DNA of 64,000 nt from Ctena decussata (taxonomy: Eukaryota > Mollusca > Bivalvia > Lucinida > Lucinidae): positions 18,087,928 through 18,151,927 of the forward strand of contig OZ022513.1 of NCBI GenBank assembly GCA_963989385.1, in the 5' to 3' direction. This document shows positions 13,076-23,582 of this stretch, one piece after another. The number at the start of each line of letters is the position of its first letter. The first letter of the stretch is position 1. Made by a program: the position numbers and the translations under genes. The notes under the pieces were generated by a model. That model saw nothing but the letters and a program-made list of their open reading frames with translations. It ran no database searches and was not told where the DNA came from.

Positions 13076-14335
13076 TATTTACTTGTTTACTTGAGATCAT
13101 TTCGGAAGGGCAAAGTCCCTATCTTATATACATTTTCTCATCATTATATCACACAACTTGTTTTAAACTGTTTCAACTCATTTGTATTTTTGGTAAGGCA
13201 CTGTATATCCAAGAGGTCAAAAATATGAGGTCTTTGCTGTCAACATTTTTAATTTTGTTTTAAATTTGTTACGACTCGAGGGCCCAATGGCCTACAGCAT
13301 CATAAGCTTGTCTAAGTCTCTAATAAAGGATACATGCCCGGATCCAGACCAGCACGTACTGGTGGGGCTCTGGATAAGTGGTGGGGCTGGGAGGTGCCGA
13401 GATGTGTGTGCGGTGTGTAGGGGGAGGGGGGCTTGAAAATATATTTTATCATTAAGGATCAGTTTGATGAGAATTTTTTATATAATGTCTTTTTTGCCTT
13501 GAAATAAATGTTGGGAAATCTCATTAGAATGGCCTCGGCGAGGCAATTCTAATGAGATGTCACAACATATATTTTAACCTAACTATATGGTTAAATTAGC
13601 TCAAACTGTCATCAGAAATTCCTTATTATCTGGAGACCTACACAAAACAGAAGCCAAGATGGCGGGGCTGAAGCCCCAAAGCACACCCCCAGGATCCGGG
13701 GCTGGGATAAAGGCTTCTAGTAGCCATAAAATCAAGTGCACTGAAAAAGCTCCACACATTTTTTTTTTCAGCAACAAAAAAGACAGTTTTGGGGTACAGT
13801 ATGTTAGAAATTGTGTCATCTCTTAAAGATTTACTCCTTTGATAATAATAACAAAAAATGATTTATGAAATATTTCATGCAATACCTCTGACATGGTCTA
13901 ACTATACATTGGAATTAGAGTTTAGATAATAACATTTGATAAAAGTGACTTTAAACAAAAAATAAAATAATTTTTATACAATATCGCGGACCGCGGTTGA
14001 AATCGCATTATTGGACAAAAATAATTTATTCATACGTCGCAATCACGTGCACAAATAAGAAAAATACCTCTACATGATCACATGACACACATGGTCAAAA
14101 TCGATATTCTTACAGGCCGTGAGGAAACAGTTAATTTGCATTTTAAATTGAAGATTATGTTTCATTCCACATTTGTTGAAAAACATGCATTTTCTCAAAA
14201 CTTGTACGGTTAATTATGAGACTATTACATATTGTCTAACAAAATTTGGTTAAAACATTTTTTCTGAAAACATGAAATAAAGGAGGGAGACAATCTTTAA
14301 ACTAATGACATAGTTTTGAACATCTGAGCCCAGAT
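13076..14335. other. No gene seen
   Basis: Apart from the F3 core at 13509-13575 this stretch has no recognisable gene; short frames at 13587-13826 lie on both strands and show no family motif. Confidence 0.55.
13509..13575. mobile_element. F3 palindromic MITE, core fragment
   Basis: Only the centre remains: TCTCATTAGAATGGCCTCGG, AATTCTAATGAGATGTCACA. Confidence 0.65.
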
Positions 14336-14345
14336 TAAAAGTTTT

Positions 14346-14557
14346 TGGATTGGTGGATGGATGACTTGAGATTTTACGTCCTTTTTAACAGTATTTCAGC
14401 CATATCAGGATGATGGGTTGGTGAAAATGGAAGGCTGTGTGCAATGGAGCCCGGTTTACAGATGAAATTTGAAAAGATCCACACCTACTGCTGGGCTGGA
14501 ACCCGGAAATGCTAGATCAGCAGGCCAGCGCTTAACCTACTGAGCTACCTGTTCTCC
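14346..14557 (-). mobile_element. SINE family S2 (tRNA-derived)
   Basis: Minus-strand head has TAGCTCAGTAGGTTAAGCGC (A box) and GCTGGCCTGCTGATCTAGCA; the tail carries ATCCATCC. Target duplication TAAAAGTTTT at 14336-14345 and 14558-14567. Confidence 0.88.
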
Positions 14558-14567
14558 TAAAAGTTTT

Positions 14568-15350
14568 CAGAGTATCATGCATATTCCAGGCATTATTTAA
14601 TGCAGAAATATCATATTTATCAGGTCATAAGACTGGGTTTTGCACTCTAAAATGCCCAGAAAATACCTGGATCTACAAAGTTTGCATTTCCTAGTGCTTG
14701 AAGTGTTAAAGTTGATAAAGTTGACTGCCCTTCATATATTCAACCCCTAGATACCTGCTGGCATTAAATATAATGATGACCATAGAAACACAACCAGCTG
14801 TCAAAGAGGCACATTTGTATGTAGCATGTTTCAAGTGCAATGCAACAAAAGGACCCTAAAGGTGTCAAAATTGTGTTACTTTCTACCAATTCAAGAAACA
14901 ATTGTTAATAATATACTATTTTAAGAGAATGTTAAAAATTTCATTGGAAGTCAGATAATTTCCTAAAATTATGCAAGTGAAACTAGTCTCTAATGTTAAA
15001 GATAATCTTTGTGATAAGTTGATCTAAAATTCTAAGGTTTACAAAACTTGTAAGGTTGGCAGGGTGTTCAAGTTCGAATTTTAACTAATTTGCATAAAAT
15101 TTACATAAATTATATTAACTCTTGCTTTATGCTGATACCACTACTATAAAAATTGTTAACTTTGATTGCTGTTGAAAAGAAAACAGTATTTCTGGAAAGT
15201 AGAAGTCCTAAGCATTCCACATTGTACTAATCAGAATGCCGTTAACTATGGTACCAAAAGATTTCAAAAATTTGCATTACTACTTGCAGTATTATGCAAA
15301 ATACTTGGAGCACTTATTATAAGTTTGTCTATAAACTTAGCTCAGTACAT
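14568..15350. other. No gene seen
   Basis: AT-rich spacer without repeats I could name. Confidence 0.55.
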
Positions 15351-15683
15351 CACAGGGTATAATCGATTCTGCCAATTTTCGCTTCCTGCAGAGACTGTCC
15401 ATCATATTTGGCTTCTGCCGAGACTGTCCTCGAACTCTTGCTTCCTGCAGGGACTAATGTCCCTGAAAAACGGCTTCCTGCCGAGACTGTCCGTGTGACT
15501 CTGCTTCCTGCCAAGAGCCTTGGCAGGAAGCAGAATCATGCGGACAGTCTCTGCAGGAAGCCATTTATCATGTACAGAAGTCTCGGCAGGAAGCATGAGT
15601 TCCCAGACAGTCTCGACGGAAGCCAAATATGATGTACAGTCTCTGCAGGAAGCGAAAATTGGTGGAATCCATTATACCCTGTG
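15351..15683. mobile_element. 333-bp palindrome built of a repeated 50-bp motif
   Basis: Ends CACAGGGTATAATCGATTC and its near-complement. Each arm holds about four repeats of GCTTCCTGCMGAGACTGTCC; centre CTTCCTGCCAAGAGCCTTGG. The mirror-image open frames on both strands are a consequence of this symmetry. Confidence 0.9.
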
Positions 15684-16290
15684 ACATAGGTTCTGAACAA
15701 AATAATATCAGTATCATCCCTGTCTTAATTCAAACGCAGAAAACCTCACCCCTCTTAAGATGTACAGATATACATTCAGGAAAGGAACTCCGCCATTTTC
15801 ATTTTTTCCATCTTTTACGATGGGAGCAAACTCTTAAAAAAAGAATTTGTTCCCCCAAGAGCAAATCCATTCTTTTAACAGTAATCCCATTTTCAAAGGG
15901 CAACATCATCATGGGAAGAAAACAGTCTCAAAAGTTGTTAACTTTCAACAAAAAGTGGAAAAAACATGTGTATCCCGTAACTACAGCACTTTTATTATAA
16001 AAGCTATTCAAATACCGTACAAAACACTAATTAAATACTAATTCAAACTAGGCACACCTATCAGATATACATTTAGCACTTTCAAACACCTGTGGGAACA
16101 CCTCTCTAGTTAAAAAAGCAAAGTTTCCAGATTGAATTGTTGAAATACTTGTACATAAGTGGTTAATACAAATGTAAAAGTTAATGCAACCTAACAATTA
16201 AATTAGAATTCCACAGACTACTAAAATGTAACACCTGCCAAATGCTTCCCACATACATGCACCATGTTAATTTTAAATATTGGGACAGAC
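15684..16290. other. No gene; one F5-type hairpin
   Basis: 15820-15900 carries the F5 words (GGGAGCAAACTCTTAAAAAA, TTCCCCCAAGAGCAAATCC). Otherwise AT-rich spacer. Confidence 0.5.
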
Positions 16291-16364
16291 AGGTCTAAGC
16301 AAATAGTGCAGACCCAGATCAGACTGCTCTTAAGGAGCAGTCTGATCAGGGTCTACACTGTTAG
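16291..16364. mobile_element. F2 short palindromic element, copy 1
   Basis: Family F2 is a palindrome of 70-77 bp. Arms read GCAAAYAGTGYAGACCCAGA then TCAGACTGC, meeting at CTTAAGGAGCAG-type loops. No coding capacity. This copy's loop is GCTCTTAAGGAGC. Confidence 0.85.
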
Positions 16365-16490
16365 GTCAAGGTCAAGATATGGCACTACAGTGTTTGAGTT
16401 CAACTAAGTGGAACAGTATAAGGCAAGTTCAGGAATTCTAGAACAGTTGGATTTGTGTATATTTGCAAGAATAAATTTCTAGCAAATATT

Positions 16491-16693
16491 AAGATGGATG
16501 GATGACTATCGATTTTATGTCCTTTTCAATTGTATTTCAGTCATATCAAGACAACAGGACTGTGATAATGATTAGGCTGTGAGCAATGGAACTCTGTTTA
16601 CAGGCGGAAAGATTCCTGCTTTGAGCGGATCTCAAACCTGGGACTCCTAGATCAGTAGGCCAGCGCTAAACCCACTGAGCAACTGGGGCTCCT
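16491..16693 (-). mobile_element. SINE family S2
   Basis: Same head (GCTGGCCTACTGATCTAGGA) and body with CAATGGAACTCTGTTTAC. Target duplication GCAAATATT at 16482-16490 and 16694-16702. Confidence 0.88.
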
Positions 16694-16796
16694 GCAAATA
16701 TTTAGCGATTTACATTTACACCTATTATTGCAGATGTTGAAATCTGGCTCATGTCCTGATTTCTAGTCTTCATGTTATACATTTAACATCATCAGA

Positions 16797-16961
16797 GGAG
16801 GGGTGGTAGTGTAGTGGTTCTAGCACTAGATTATCCAGACAGGTCACAGGTTTGAACTCCTGCTTCTCTCTCTTTCTGAAAAAACTTTAAATCAAGGTCC
16901 CATCTCCATATGACCTGTGTGCTGCCGAGAAGTTAAATCTGATTTCACTCACTCACTCACA
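16797..16961 (+). mobile_element. SINE family S3 (tRNA-derived)
   Basis: GTAGTGTAGTGGTTCTAGCA (A box) and CAGGTTTGAACTCCTGC (B box), then a unique body ending (TCAC)n. Only one copy in the window. Confidence 0.7.
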
Positions 16962-17123
16962 GCATCATAATCCTCTAAGGGCTTGAAATGACTGACATAA
17001 TGTTGAAAGGGCACTAAGAAAGTACCCAGTTCTATATCCATTCAACTGACTTTACTTGTATCTACTTTTATTTTATTATGGCGATCGCTATTGACAACCG
17101 GTTGTCAATAGCGAACATTGGCT

Positions 17124-17425
17124 ATTGACAACCGGTTGTCAATAGCGAACGTTCGCTATTGACAACCGGCTGGAATAATGCCTATCAAATTCAGATGGGC
17201 CAGCTAATATCTACTGAATTTTGAAGAAATAATTTGGTAACATGAAATTTTATAGTACATTTGACAAGAAAATGTGAACATGGAGATGTCAGTCAAGATA
17301 CAACTTAAGTATTTGTTTCATGCTTTTTGTGCAGATATCAACATAGTACATGTACATGAACTGCAAAGGCATAAAGGATATTTTCTTCCAAAGATATTTC
17401 TTCATACTGCAGATAGTTAAATCTA
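17124..17425. repeat. Left arm of a 300-bp inverted repeat pair
   Basis: From TGGCTATTGACAACCGGTTG through CAGATGGGCCAGC and TTTGACAAGAAAATGTGAAC to ATATTTCTTCATACTGCAG. Its reverse complement lies at 21598-21919 at roughly 85 percent identity by eye. Two extra CGCTATTGACAACCGG half-palindromes precede it (17088-17123). Confidence 0.88.
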
Positions 17426-17624
17426 ATTCGTAAGAGTAAGATAGTTAAGTTTTGATAGTAATCAATTTCATTTTTTCATAAATTCACGTTTGCCAAAGAA
17501 TATGCTATGACTGAAACCCTGTTGAAACAGCTGTAAAACTCCAAAACGTTCAAAAGGAAATAGGTCAAGATTCCATCCAGTGTTATGTTAAATTATTTGA
17601 GATATCGACTTTCTTTAACCATAG

Positions 17625-17965
17625 ATACTGTAACAGGAATAGGTTTGACATAGCTGCCTGTCACTGAAATTGGTTTGATGTGGCTGACTCTCACTGAAGT
17701 TGTTTGACATGGCTGACAGTAACAGGAGCTGGTTTGATGTGAATGACTGTCACAGGAACTGGTTTGACATGGCTGACTGTCACTAAAATTGGGTTGACAT
17801 GGCTGGCTGTTACAGGAACTGGTTTTACATCCCTGTCACGACTGTCACCAGAACTGTTTTGACATGGCTGACTGTCACTGAAATTGAGTTGACATGGCTG
17901 GCTGTTACAGGAACTGGTTTTACATCCCTGACTGTCACAGGAGTTGGTTTGACATGGCTAGCTAT
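17625..17965. repeat. Minisatellite, 36-bp unit
   Basis: About nine units of GGTTTGACATGGCTGACTGT followed by CACAGGAACT, drifting in length. Confidence 0.92.
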
Positions 17966-18124
17966 CTCGAGGGTAGGGTGATGAATATCATCACTAGATG
18001 TCAGATTGCTTTCAAATTAGCTGGACTCTGCTAAGTTGGGTACTCAATGCTCCTGGTTTTCGCAGACAAAGGAAGTACTTTGGTAACTGTTTCTGTTGCT
18101 TTGAAGATTTATACACAAGTCAAG

Positions 18125-19035
18125 ATCAGTCATGTTGAGTAAAGCTCAAGACAGTATGATTAAGTCAGGGTATCTAAAGTTAAAGAGAGTTGAACTAACA
18201 AATAACGTAGGCCCTTCTCAGTCTCCCCCAGCCAGGAGTAGTCTGATCAGGTTCTACACCATTTGTTATGACACACCTGTCTTGTTCAGACAGAGTATAG
18301 ATCTATGTTTAAAGACAGTTGAAATGACAAATAATGTAGGCTCTTCTCAGTCTCCCCCAGGAGTAGTCTGATCATGTTCTACACCATTTGTTATTAGGTT
18401 CCTCTCTTGTTAAAAAGAATATATATGGACAAATAATGTAGGCTCTTCTCAGTCTCCCCCAGGAGTAGTCTGATCACGTTCTACACCATTTGTTAATTAG
18501 GTTCCTCTCTTGTTAAAAAGAATATCTATGGACAAATAATGTAGGCTCTTCTCAGTCTTCTTCAGGAGTAGTCTGATCATGTTCTACACCATTTTTTATT
18601 AGATTCCTCTCTTGTTAAAAAAGGATATATATGGACACACAATGTAGGCTCTTCTCAGTGTTCTTCAGTAGTAGTCTGATCACTTTCTACACCATTTTTA
18701 TTAGATTCCTCTTTTGTTAAAAAGGATATATATGGACACACAATGTAGGCTCTTCTCAGTCTTCTTCAGGAGTAGTCTGACCGTGTTCTACACCATTTGT
18801 TATTAGATTCCTCTTTTATAAGAAGGATATCTATGGACAAATAATGAAGGCTATTCGCAGTATTTTCTTCAGGAGGAGTCTGATCAGGTTCTACACCATT
18901 TGTTATGACACACCAGTCTTGTTCAGACAGGGTATCTATGTTTAAAGAGAGTTGAAATGACAAATAATGTAGGCTCTTCTCAGTCTCTTTCAGGAGTAGT
19001 CTGCTCAGGTTTGACACCATTTGCTATTAGACTCC
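18125..19035. repeat. Minisatellite, 100-120-bp unit
   Basis: Eight units with AATAATGTAGGCTCTTCTCA, AGGAGTAGTCTGATCAGGTT and CTACACCATTTGTTATTAG. The unit resembles half of an F2 element (TCTGATCAGG, TCTACAC). Confidence 0.93.
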
Positions 19036-19919
19036 TCTCTTGTTATCTCCAGCTGAAGGTGAAGAGATAGAGTTTTCTACATGTCCATCCATTGGTTTGT
19101 CTCTTGCTTAGTGTATCTGTCCTTCCATCTGTCAATCCTTAGGTCCATCCAACTGGAGCCACAACTAAATAACCACTTGACAGAATTTCACAAAACTTAA
19201 AATGAATAAATATCACTATAACCCACTGACAGGAGCATATAATTTCTCTAGAAAAATTATATGCTTCTGCCGCTGATGCATGTGAAGTTTCATCAGACTG
19301 GCTTCAGCAGTGCAAGAGTTATTGCCTTTGAATTGAATTACGATCAATAAAATTAGCCATAACTAAGTAACCAATTACCAAAAATTCATTAATTGAAAAT
19401 GAATCACCATAACCTGGCTCTGCACATAATGTTTCATCAGAATAGCATCAGTAGTGCATGAGTTATTGCCCTTGAACCAATTTTAAATTGACATATTTAG
19501 CCATAACTAAGTAATCAATGAAAAGAATTCTGTGAAACTTTTATCAAACTAGAAAAGAGCCCGCGCAAGCGCGGAAATATTTCATGATGGTCAAGTTTAT
19601 ATAAAAAAAAGCGAATTTTAATTTTTCAATGTAAATGGCCTTAGGCCCAGGTGAGGATATGACCTTTACCATGAATACTCACTAAAGCTTCATTTACCTA
19701 ATGAGTTGTCTGCATCTACAAACTTTCAGGTAGCAGACTGCATTGTTTCTAAAAAAATATCAACTTTTTTCACTTTTTCCTATAGAAAACCCTAAGTGAC
19801 TCAAAAGTTGACCTTGCCGTAAAACAGATCAAGGTCATCCCAGGGTCATCATTTATATAAATTTTGTTGAGCTTTTGAGTCCTTGATGCGACATGCTAAG
19901 TTTCAAGATCATAGGATTT
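19036..19919. repeat. Dispersed repeat, tandem 'TTAGCCATAACTAAGTAA' units
   Basis: Blocks near 19340-19540 repeat ATTAGCCATAACTAAGTAA and CAGTAGTGCATGAGTTATTG. A last block resumes at 21180-21330 past the SINE. Confidence 0.65.
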
Positions 19920-19935
19920 GTGGTTCTGGGGGAGA

Positions 19936-20207
19936 ATTGGTTGATTTGATGCTTAACGTCCACGGTAAACAGCTAAGGTCATGTCGGGACGGTCAGTTAA
20001 CCTAACCATACTATTCCTGGCCAGGCTGAGACCTCCTAAGCGGTTACTTGACCAGTACTAAGTACACATACTTTCGCCAGTAACTGACAACTGCCCTTCT
20101 TGAATCAGCGGAAGGAGAAACAAAAGTATGTGGCCAGACCGGGTTTCGAACCCAGGACCTCTGACTTATTAGTCAGGTGCCCTACCGATTGCGCTACGCG
20201 GCCCGGC
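19936..20207 (-). mobile_element. SINE family S1 (tRNA-derived head), 272 bp
   Basis: Minus strand starts GCCGGGCCGCGTAGCGCAAT (A box TAGCGCAATCGGTAGGGC) and has B box GGGTTCGAAACCC. Perfect 16-bp target duplication GTGGTTCTGGGGGAGA at 19920-19935 and 20208-20223. The anticodon-arm region has the stem CTGAC/GTCAG closing only six bases, so this is a SINE head and not a working tRNA gene. Confidence 0.95.
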
Positions 20208-20223
20208 GTGGTTCTGGGGGAGA

Positions 20224-21597
20224 TTTTTGAAATTTTTACCATAAGAAATGTTTGCCATCTTGGTTATGTGACCTGTCCTGGGTATTTATTTTTTCTGGAA
20301 AAATTGGGTCCTGGAACCTTTTGGGGGAAAATATTCAAGCCCTCTGAAGACTAAAGGCTTATTTAGCTTCGTTGAATCATTGAAATTGATTTGTCTGCAT
20401 CGCTGGAAAAAATGCCCTTTCTTACCTGGCGCATGTGTGTTAACCTTAGACATTTTTAATTTTTGTCTTTTCGAAAGTTCGGTTCAGTTTGAATTCTCCT
20501 AACGACGTTCCCCAAGTGGCTCAGCGGTACGTAACCATAGCCGCACACACTTGGCGCCGTGTGTCCGTCCTACTTTTCGAAAGATCTTTATTCTTCAATG
20601 GGCGAGTTCGATTGGCTACTCGTATTGACCATCGTTCTGGAAGAAAATGGGTCGTTTCGAGCCAGGGCCGTCGGGACTATGACCATTTAGTTCTTCATCC
20701 GTTTAGACATATGAGCAAAAATACAAAAATAAATCGTTATGGGGAATGGCGTACGTTCATGGGTCGGATTTTTGCATTAGAACCTGCTAAATTTGGACTT
20801 GCTAAGCAGCGCGCCGATATAACGACGCAGAACCGAAACGACCGGATTAATTTAAAATGTGTATTCGAGTACACGATAATTTCACTCGAACGCACCCATT
20901 GTTGACATCGAAGTTTCTAGAAAAATACTTGGGAGAATTTAAAATGAAAGACGAATTCAATTCCCAAATTCTTTAAATCTACGTGAAACTAAAACACACG
21001 CTAACCGAAATTATCAATGATAGCAATATGCGGAAGAACCAGTATAGAAATTACGCTTGAAAATGCCACCAATTTTGCAGTTTATGCGGTACTTCGTTTA
21101 TTTAGTATTATAGATATGTATTACCATAACACATTGGTTAATCTTACATTTTGTCAGAATTGCTTAAGTAAGCAACTTGTTATTGCCCACAAAGTGGTTT
21201 AAAATCAGCATATTTAGTGCATGATTTGATGCCCTTGAAATGATTTGAAATCCACTAATTTGCCATAACTAAGGTACTGCTGAACTAAATTTCTTGAAAC
21301 TGAATTAAAAATGTCCTGGTAATTGACAAGTTTGATGAAAATAACCCCTGGAGCATGAACAGTTTGGACCCCAGGGGCATTGTTGGCAGGATTTATGTAG
21401 GTCCCACTCCCTCCCTCCAGTATGGTTGATGTGGATCCAATGGGCATGACTGGCAGGATTTATGTAGAGGGCCACTAAACATTACTATATTCTAAATATA
21501 TAATTTGATCAAGTGGTTCAGGAAATGTGAACAGACGATGGACGACAGAGCCTCTCCTACCTTAGGTGAGCTAAAACTGGAATTGATTAAGTACTAT
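20224..21597. other. No recognised gene; 138-codon open frame of unknown meaning
   Basis: The plus-strand frame 20489-20905 (138 codons) shows no motif I know. Its start overlaps CCCCAAGTGGCTCAGCGGTA, a tRNA A-box look-alike, and GCGAGTTCGATTGGC, a poor B box 90 bp on. It may be an old SINE or chance. Confidence 0.3.
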
Positions 21598-21919
21598 CAA
21601 AACTTATCTATCAGATTCTGGGGCTCTGAAGAAATAACTATAGAAGAAACATCATTTAAGCCTTTACTATTCTTATACTATGTTGAAATCTGCTCAAATA
21701 AAAGTTCCAAAAAAGCATGAAACAACTACTTGTTGAAGTAGTATCATGACATCTCCATATTCACATTTTCTTGTCAAATATACTATAACATTTTAATATT
21801 ATCAAATTATTTCTTCATTATTCAGTAGATCTAAACTGGCCCATCTTAATTTGATAGGGAATATTCCAGCCGGTTGTCAATAGCGAAAGTTCGCTATTGA
21901 CAACCGGTTGTCAATAGCC
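21598..21919. repeat. Right arm of the 300-bp inverted repeat pair
   Basis: Reverse complement of 17124-17425, ending CGGTTGTCAATAGCCA. The enclosed 4.2 kb contains two minisatellites and an S1 SINE. Confidence 0.88.
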
Positions 21920-22057
21920 ACTTCCTTTTATTTAATAATCATTTAGCAAAAATTTATTTAGTAATCTGTGTCAAATGAGTATTGTTTAAGATTAATTTTG
22001 CCGCTTACTGTATTTTTCTTTGTTCTCTTAAGGTGAAAGGGTAAATCTTCCAGGGAG

Positions 22058-22166
22058 CAATTCTGCACTTTCATTTTTGCTGCCCTTTTCAAAAGCGGTC
22101 AACTCTTAAAGAAAGGAATTTGCTCCTCTAGGAGCAAATTCTTTCTTTTAAGAGTAGACACCATCT
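22058..22166. mobile_element. F5 hairpin element
   Basis: Family F5: arms CTCTTAAAGAAAGGAATTTG and AAATTCTTTCTTTTAAGAG around GCTCCTCTAGGAGC. Relatives at 22912, 31075, 52733 and 61398, weaker ones at 2190 and 15820. Confidence 0.8.
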
Positions 22167-22911
22167 TGAAAGATCTGTGTTGTGCACACAAGCAAACAGG
22201 AAGTCACAACAGTTGTTTCCCTTTGTAAAAATGGAGGAAATAACATGCAGGTGAATCCATATACCTTAAAAGCATAGGCTTCTCATTCAAGTGACAATAA
22301 AAAAACACCAAAAGACTCCAAGCAATAAGTACTCCAGCTAGTCGGAATAAAGACGAGTTTCCTCATAAACCTTCAAATGGAATGGCCCTAGCTAGCTGTA
22401 TCACACCGCAACATGATTGTCACGTACAACAATAAATATTCAACTTAAATAATCATCCAATAAAAATTCATCAAGCGCTTCACTCAAATATCACACAAAA
22501 AAATGTCACTTATGAATGAAATTATACAACCAAAATAATAATACAATGAAATTTAATGAGACACATGAATAGTAAGACCATACACAAAAAGTCCCTTTAA
22601 ACAGGAAAAATATCTAGTTTTCAAAAATGGTCCAAGAAAAAAAATCCTATGAGACTCTTCACACAAAAATCACACACAAAAATATCACTTTCAACATAAA
22701 GTATTCAACTCCCAATAATCATTTACCTCCCAATAATCATGCAATTAAAATCTGACAAGATGCTACATATATAAATGTCACTTATATAATGGAAGGTATT
22801 CAACCCCAATGACAAGCATCACAGAATCATTTCACTTATGATAAATGGGTACATCTCCATGTTTTCCACCATTTCTACAAAGGTAAACAACTTTGGTGAC
22901 TTCCTGTTTGC

Positions 22912-23030
22912 TTCATAGGACAAGGAAAATCTTCCAAAAAGGATCTACTGTTAAAGAAAAGAATTTGCTCTTGGAGCAAATTCTGTCCTCTAGCAGCTGA
23001 CCTTCATTACAAAAGAAGGCCAAATAAAAA
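22912..23030. mobile_element. F5 hairpin element
   Basis: CTACTGTTAAAGAAAAGAAT and TTGCTCTTGGAGCAAATTCT with flanks AAGAAGGCAAAT-like; right arm decayed. Confidence 0.65.
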
Positions 23031-23304
23031 CAAAAAAAAAAGAGTTGGTTCCCCTGAGAGTGTACCCATTCATCTCATGCTGAACTGACAATAGAAGTAA
23101 TTGCGTATTTGGCGAAGGGAGACAACATTTCAAATCATTTTCCTTTCATATACTGATTAAATTACCTCCCTTAGTAGCTTCTTCCCTTGTCTATGATAAG
23201 ACAAATAATCTATTAACTTAATGATTCCAGTAATCTTCCAAATTGAATGAATATCCAATGAGACACTTCAGACAAGTCACAGGAGCCATTCCAGCTTTCA
23301 AATA

Positions 23305-23425
23305 TGCCAATTACAGAAATTTAAAAATAGAAGTAGCAAGAGGAGTTACTATTTTGGCATATTGTAAAACAATATGCCAAAGTAGTGCCTTCCCTTGCTA
23401 TTTCTATTTATAGATTTCTGCTTTG
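23305..23425. mobile_element. 120-bp palindrome
   Basis: AGAAATTTAAAAATAGAAGT and CTATTTCTATTTATAGATTTCT at the ends, centre TTTGGCATATTGTAAAACAA. Just 130 bp downstream of the WDFY2 stop, so possibly in its 3' UTR. Confidence 0.75.
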
Positions 23426-23552
23426 GCATATTGTTAAATCGAACCAGCTCATGTGACACAAATGATCACACACAATTTTGTCCCTTTATCACAGCCGTAT
23501 GGATGTTTTTCTTACTATCATGAAATTGTCTTGGAGCCCGCTCCACATGGCA

Positions 23553-23582
23553 CTAATGTAAGACACTACTTAGATCCCATAT
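23553..23582 (-). CDS. WDFY2: WDFY2 exon 11, 30-nt terminal coding exon
   Basis: After acceptor CTTTTTACAG it encodes IWDLSSVLH then TAG (23555-23553), matching the human end (K)LWDMTPVVS. The phase (0) agrees with exon 10. It is 2.6 kb from exon 10, and the intervening intron holds two F3 MITEs, a SINE and a 910-bp hAT-like element. The 3' UTR must continue below 23553; I did not fix a polyadenylation site. Confidence 0.85.
   Translation of the reverse strand: MWDLSSVLH

Larger units (their letters stand above)
21920..23304. other. Downstream flank of WDFY2 (possible 3' UTR) with F5 hairpins
   Basis: Lies 3' of the WDFY2 stop. AATAAA on the minus strand is seen at about 21927-21932, but nothing ties it to the transcript. 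F5 hairpins at 22058 and 22912 lie here. Confidence 0.4.

Noticed and set aside
15402..15632. Pair of similar 74-residue frames on opposite strands
   Set aside because: Mirror translation of a DNA palindrome.
20131..20207. tRNA gene on the minus strand (also 45369-45445 and 49930-50005)
   Set aside because: Part of SINE family S1 with target duplications; the anticodon-arm stem closes six bases only, so not a functional tRNA.
20489..20905. 138-codon open frame
   Set aside because: No domain, no splice context, no homologous look; kept only as an unexplained stretch.
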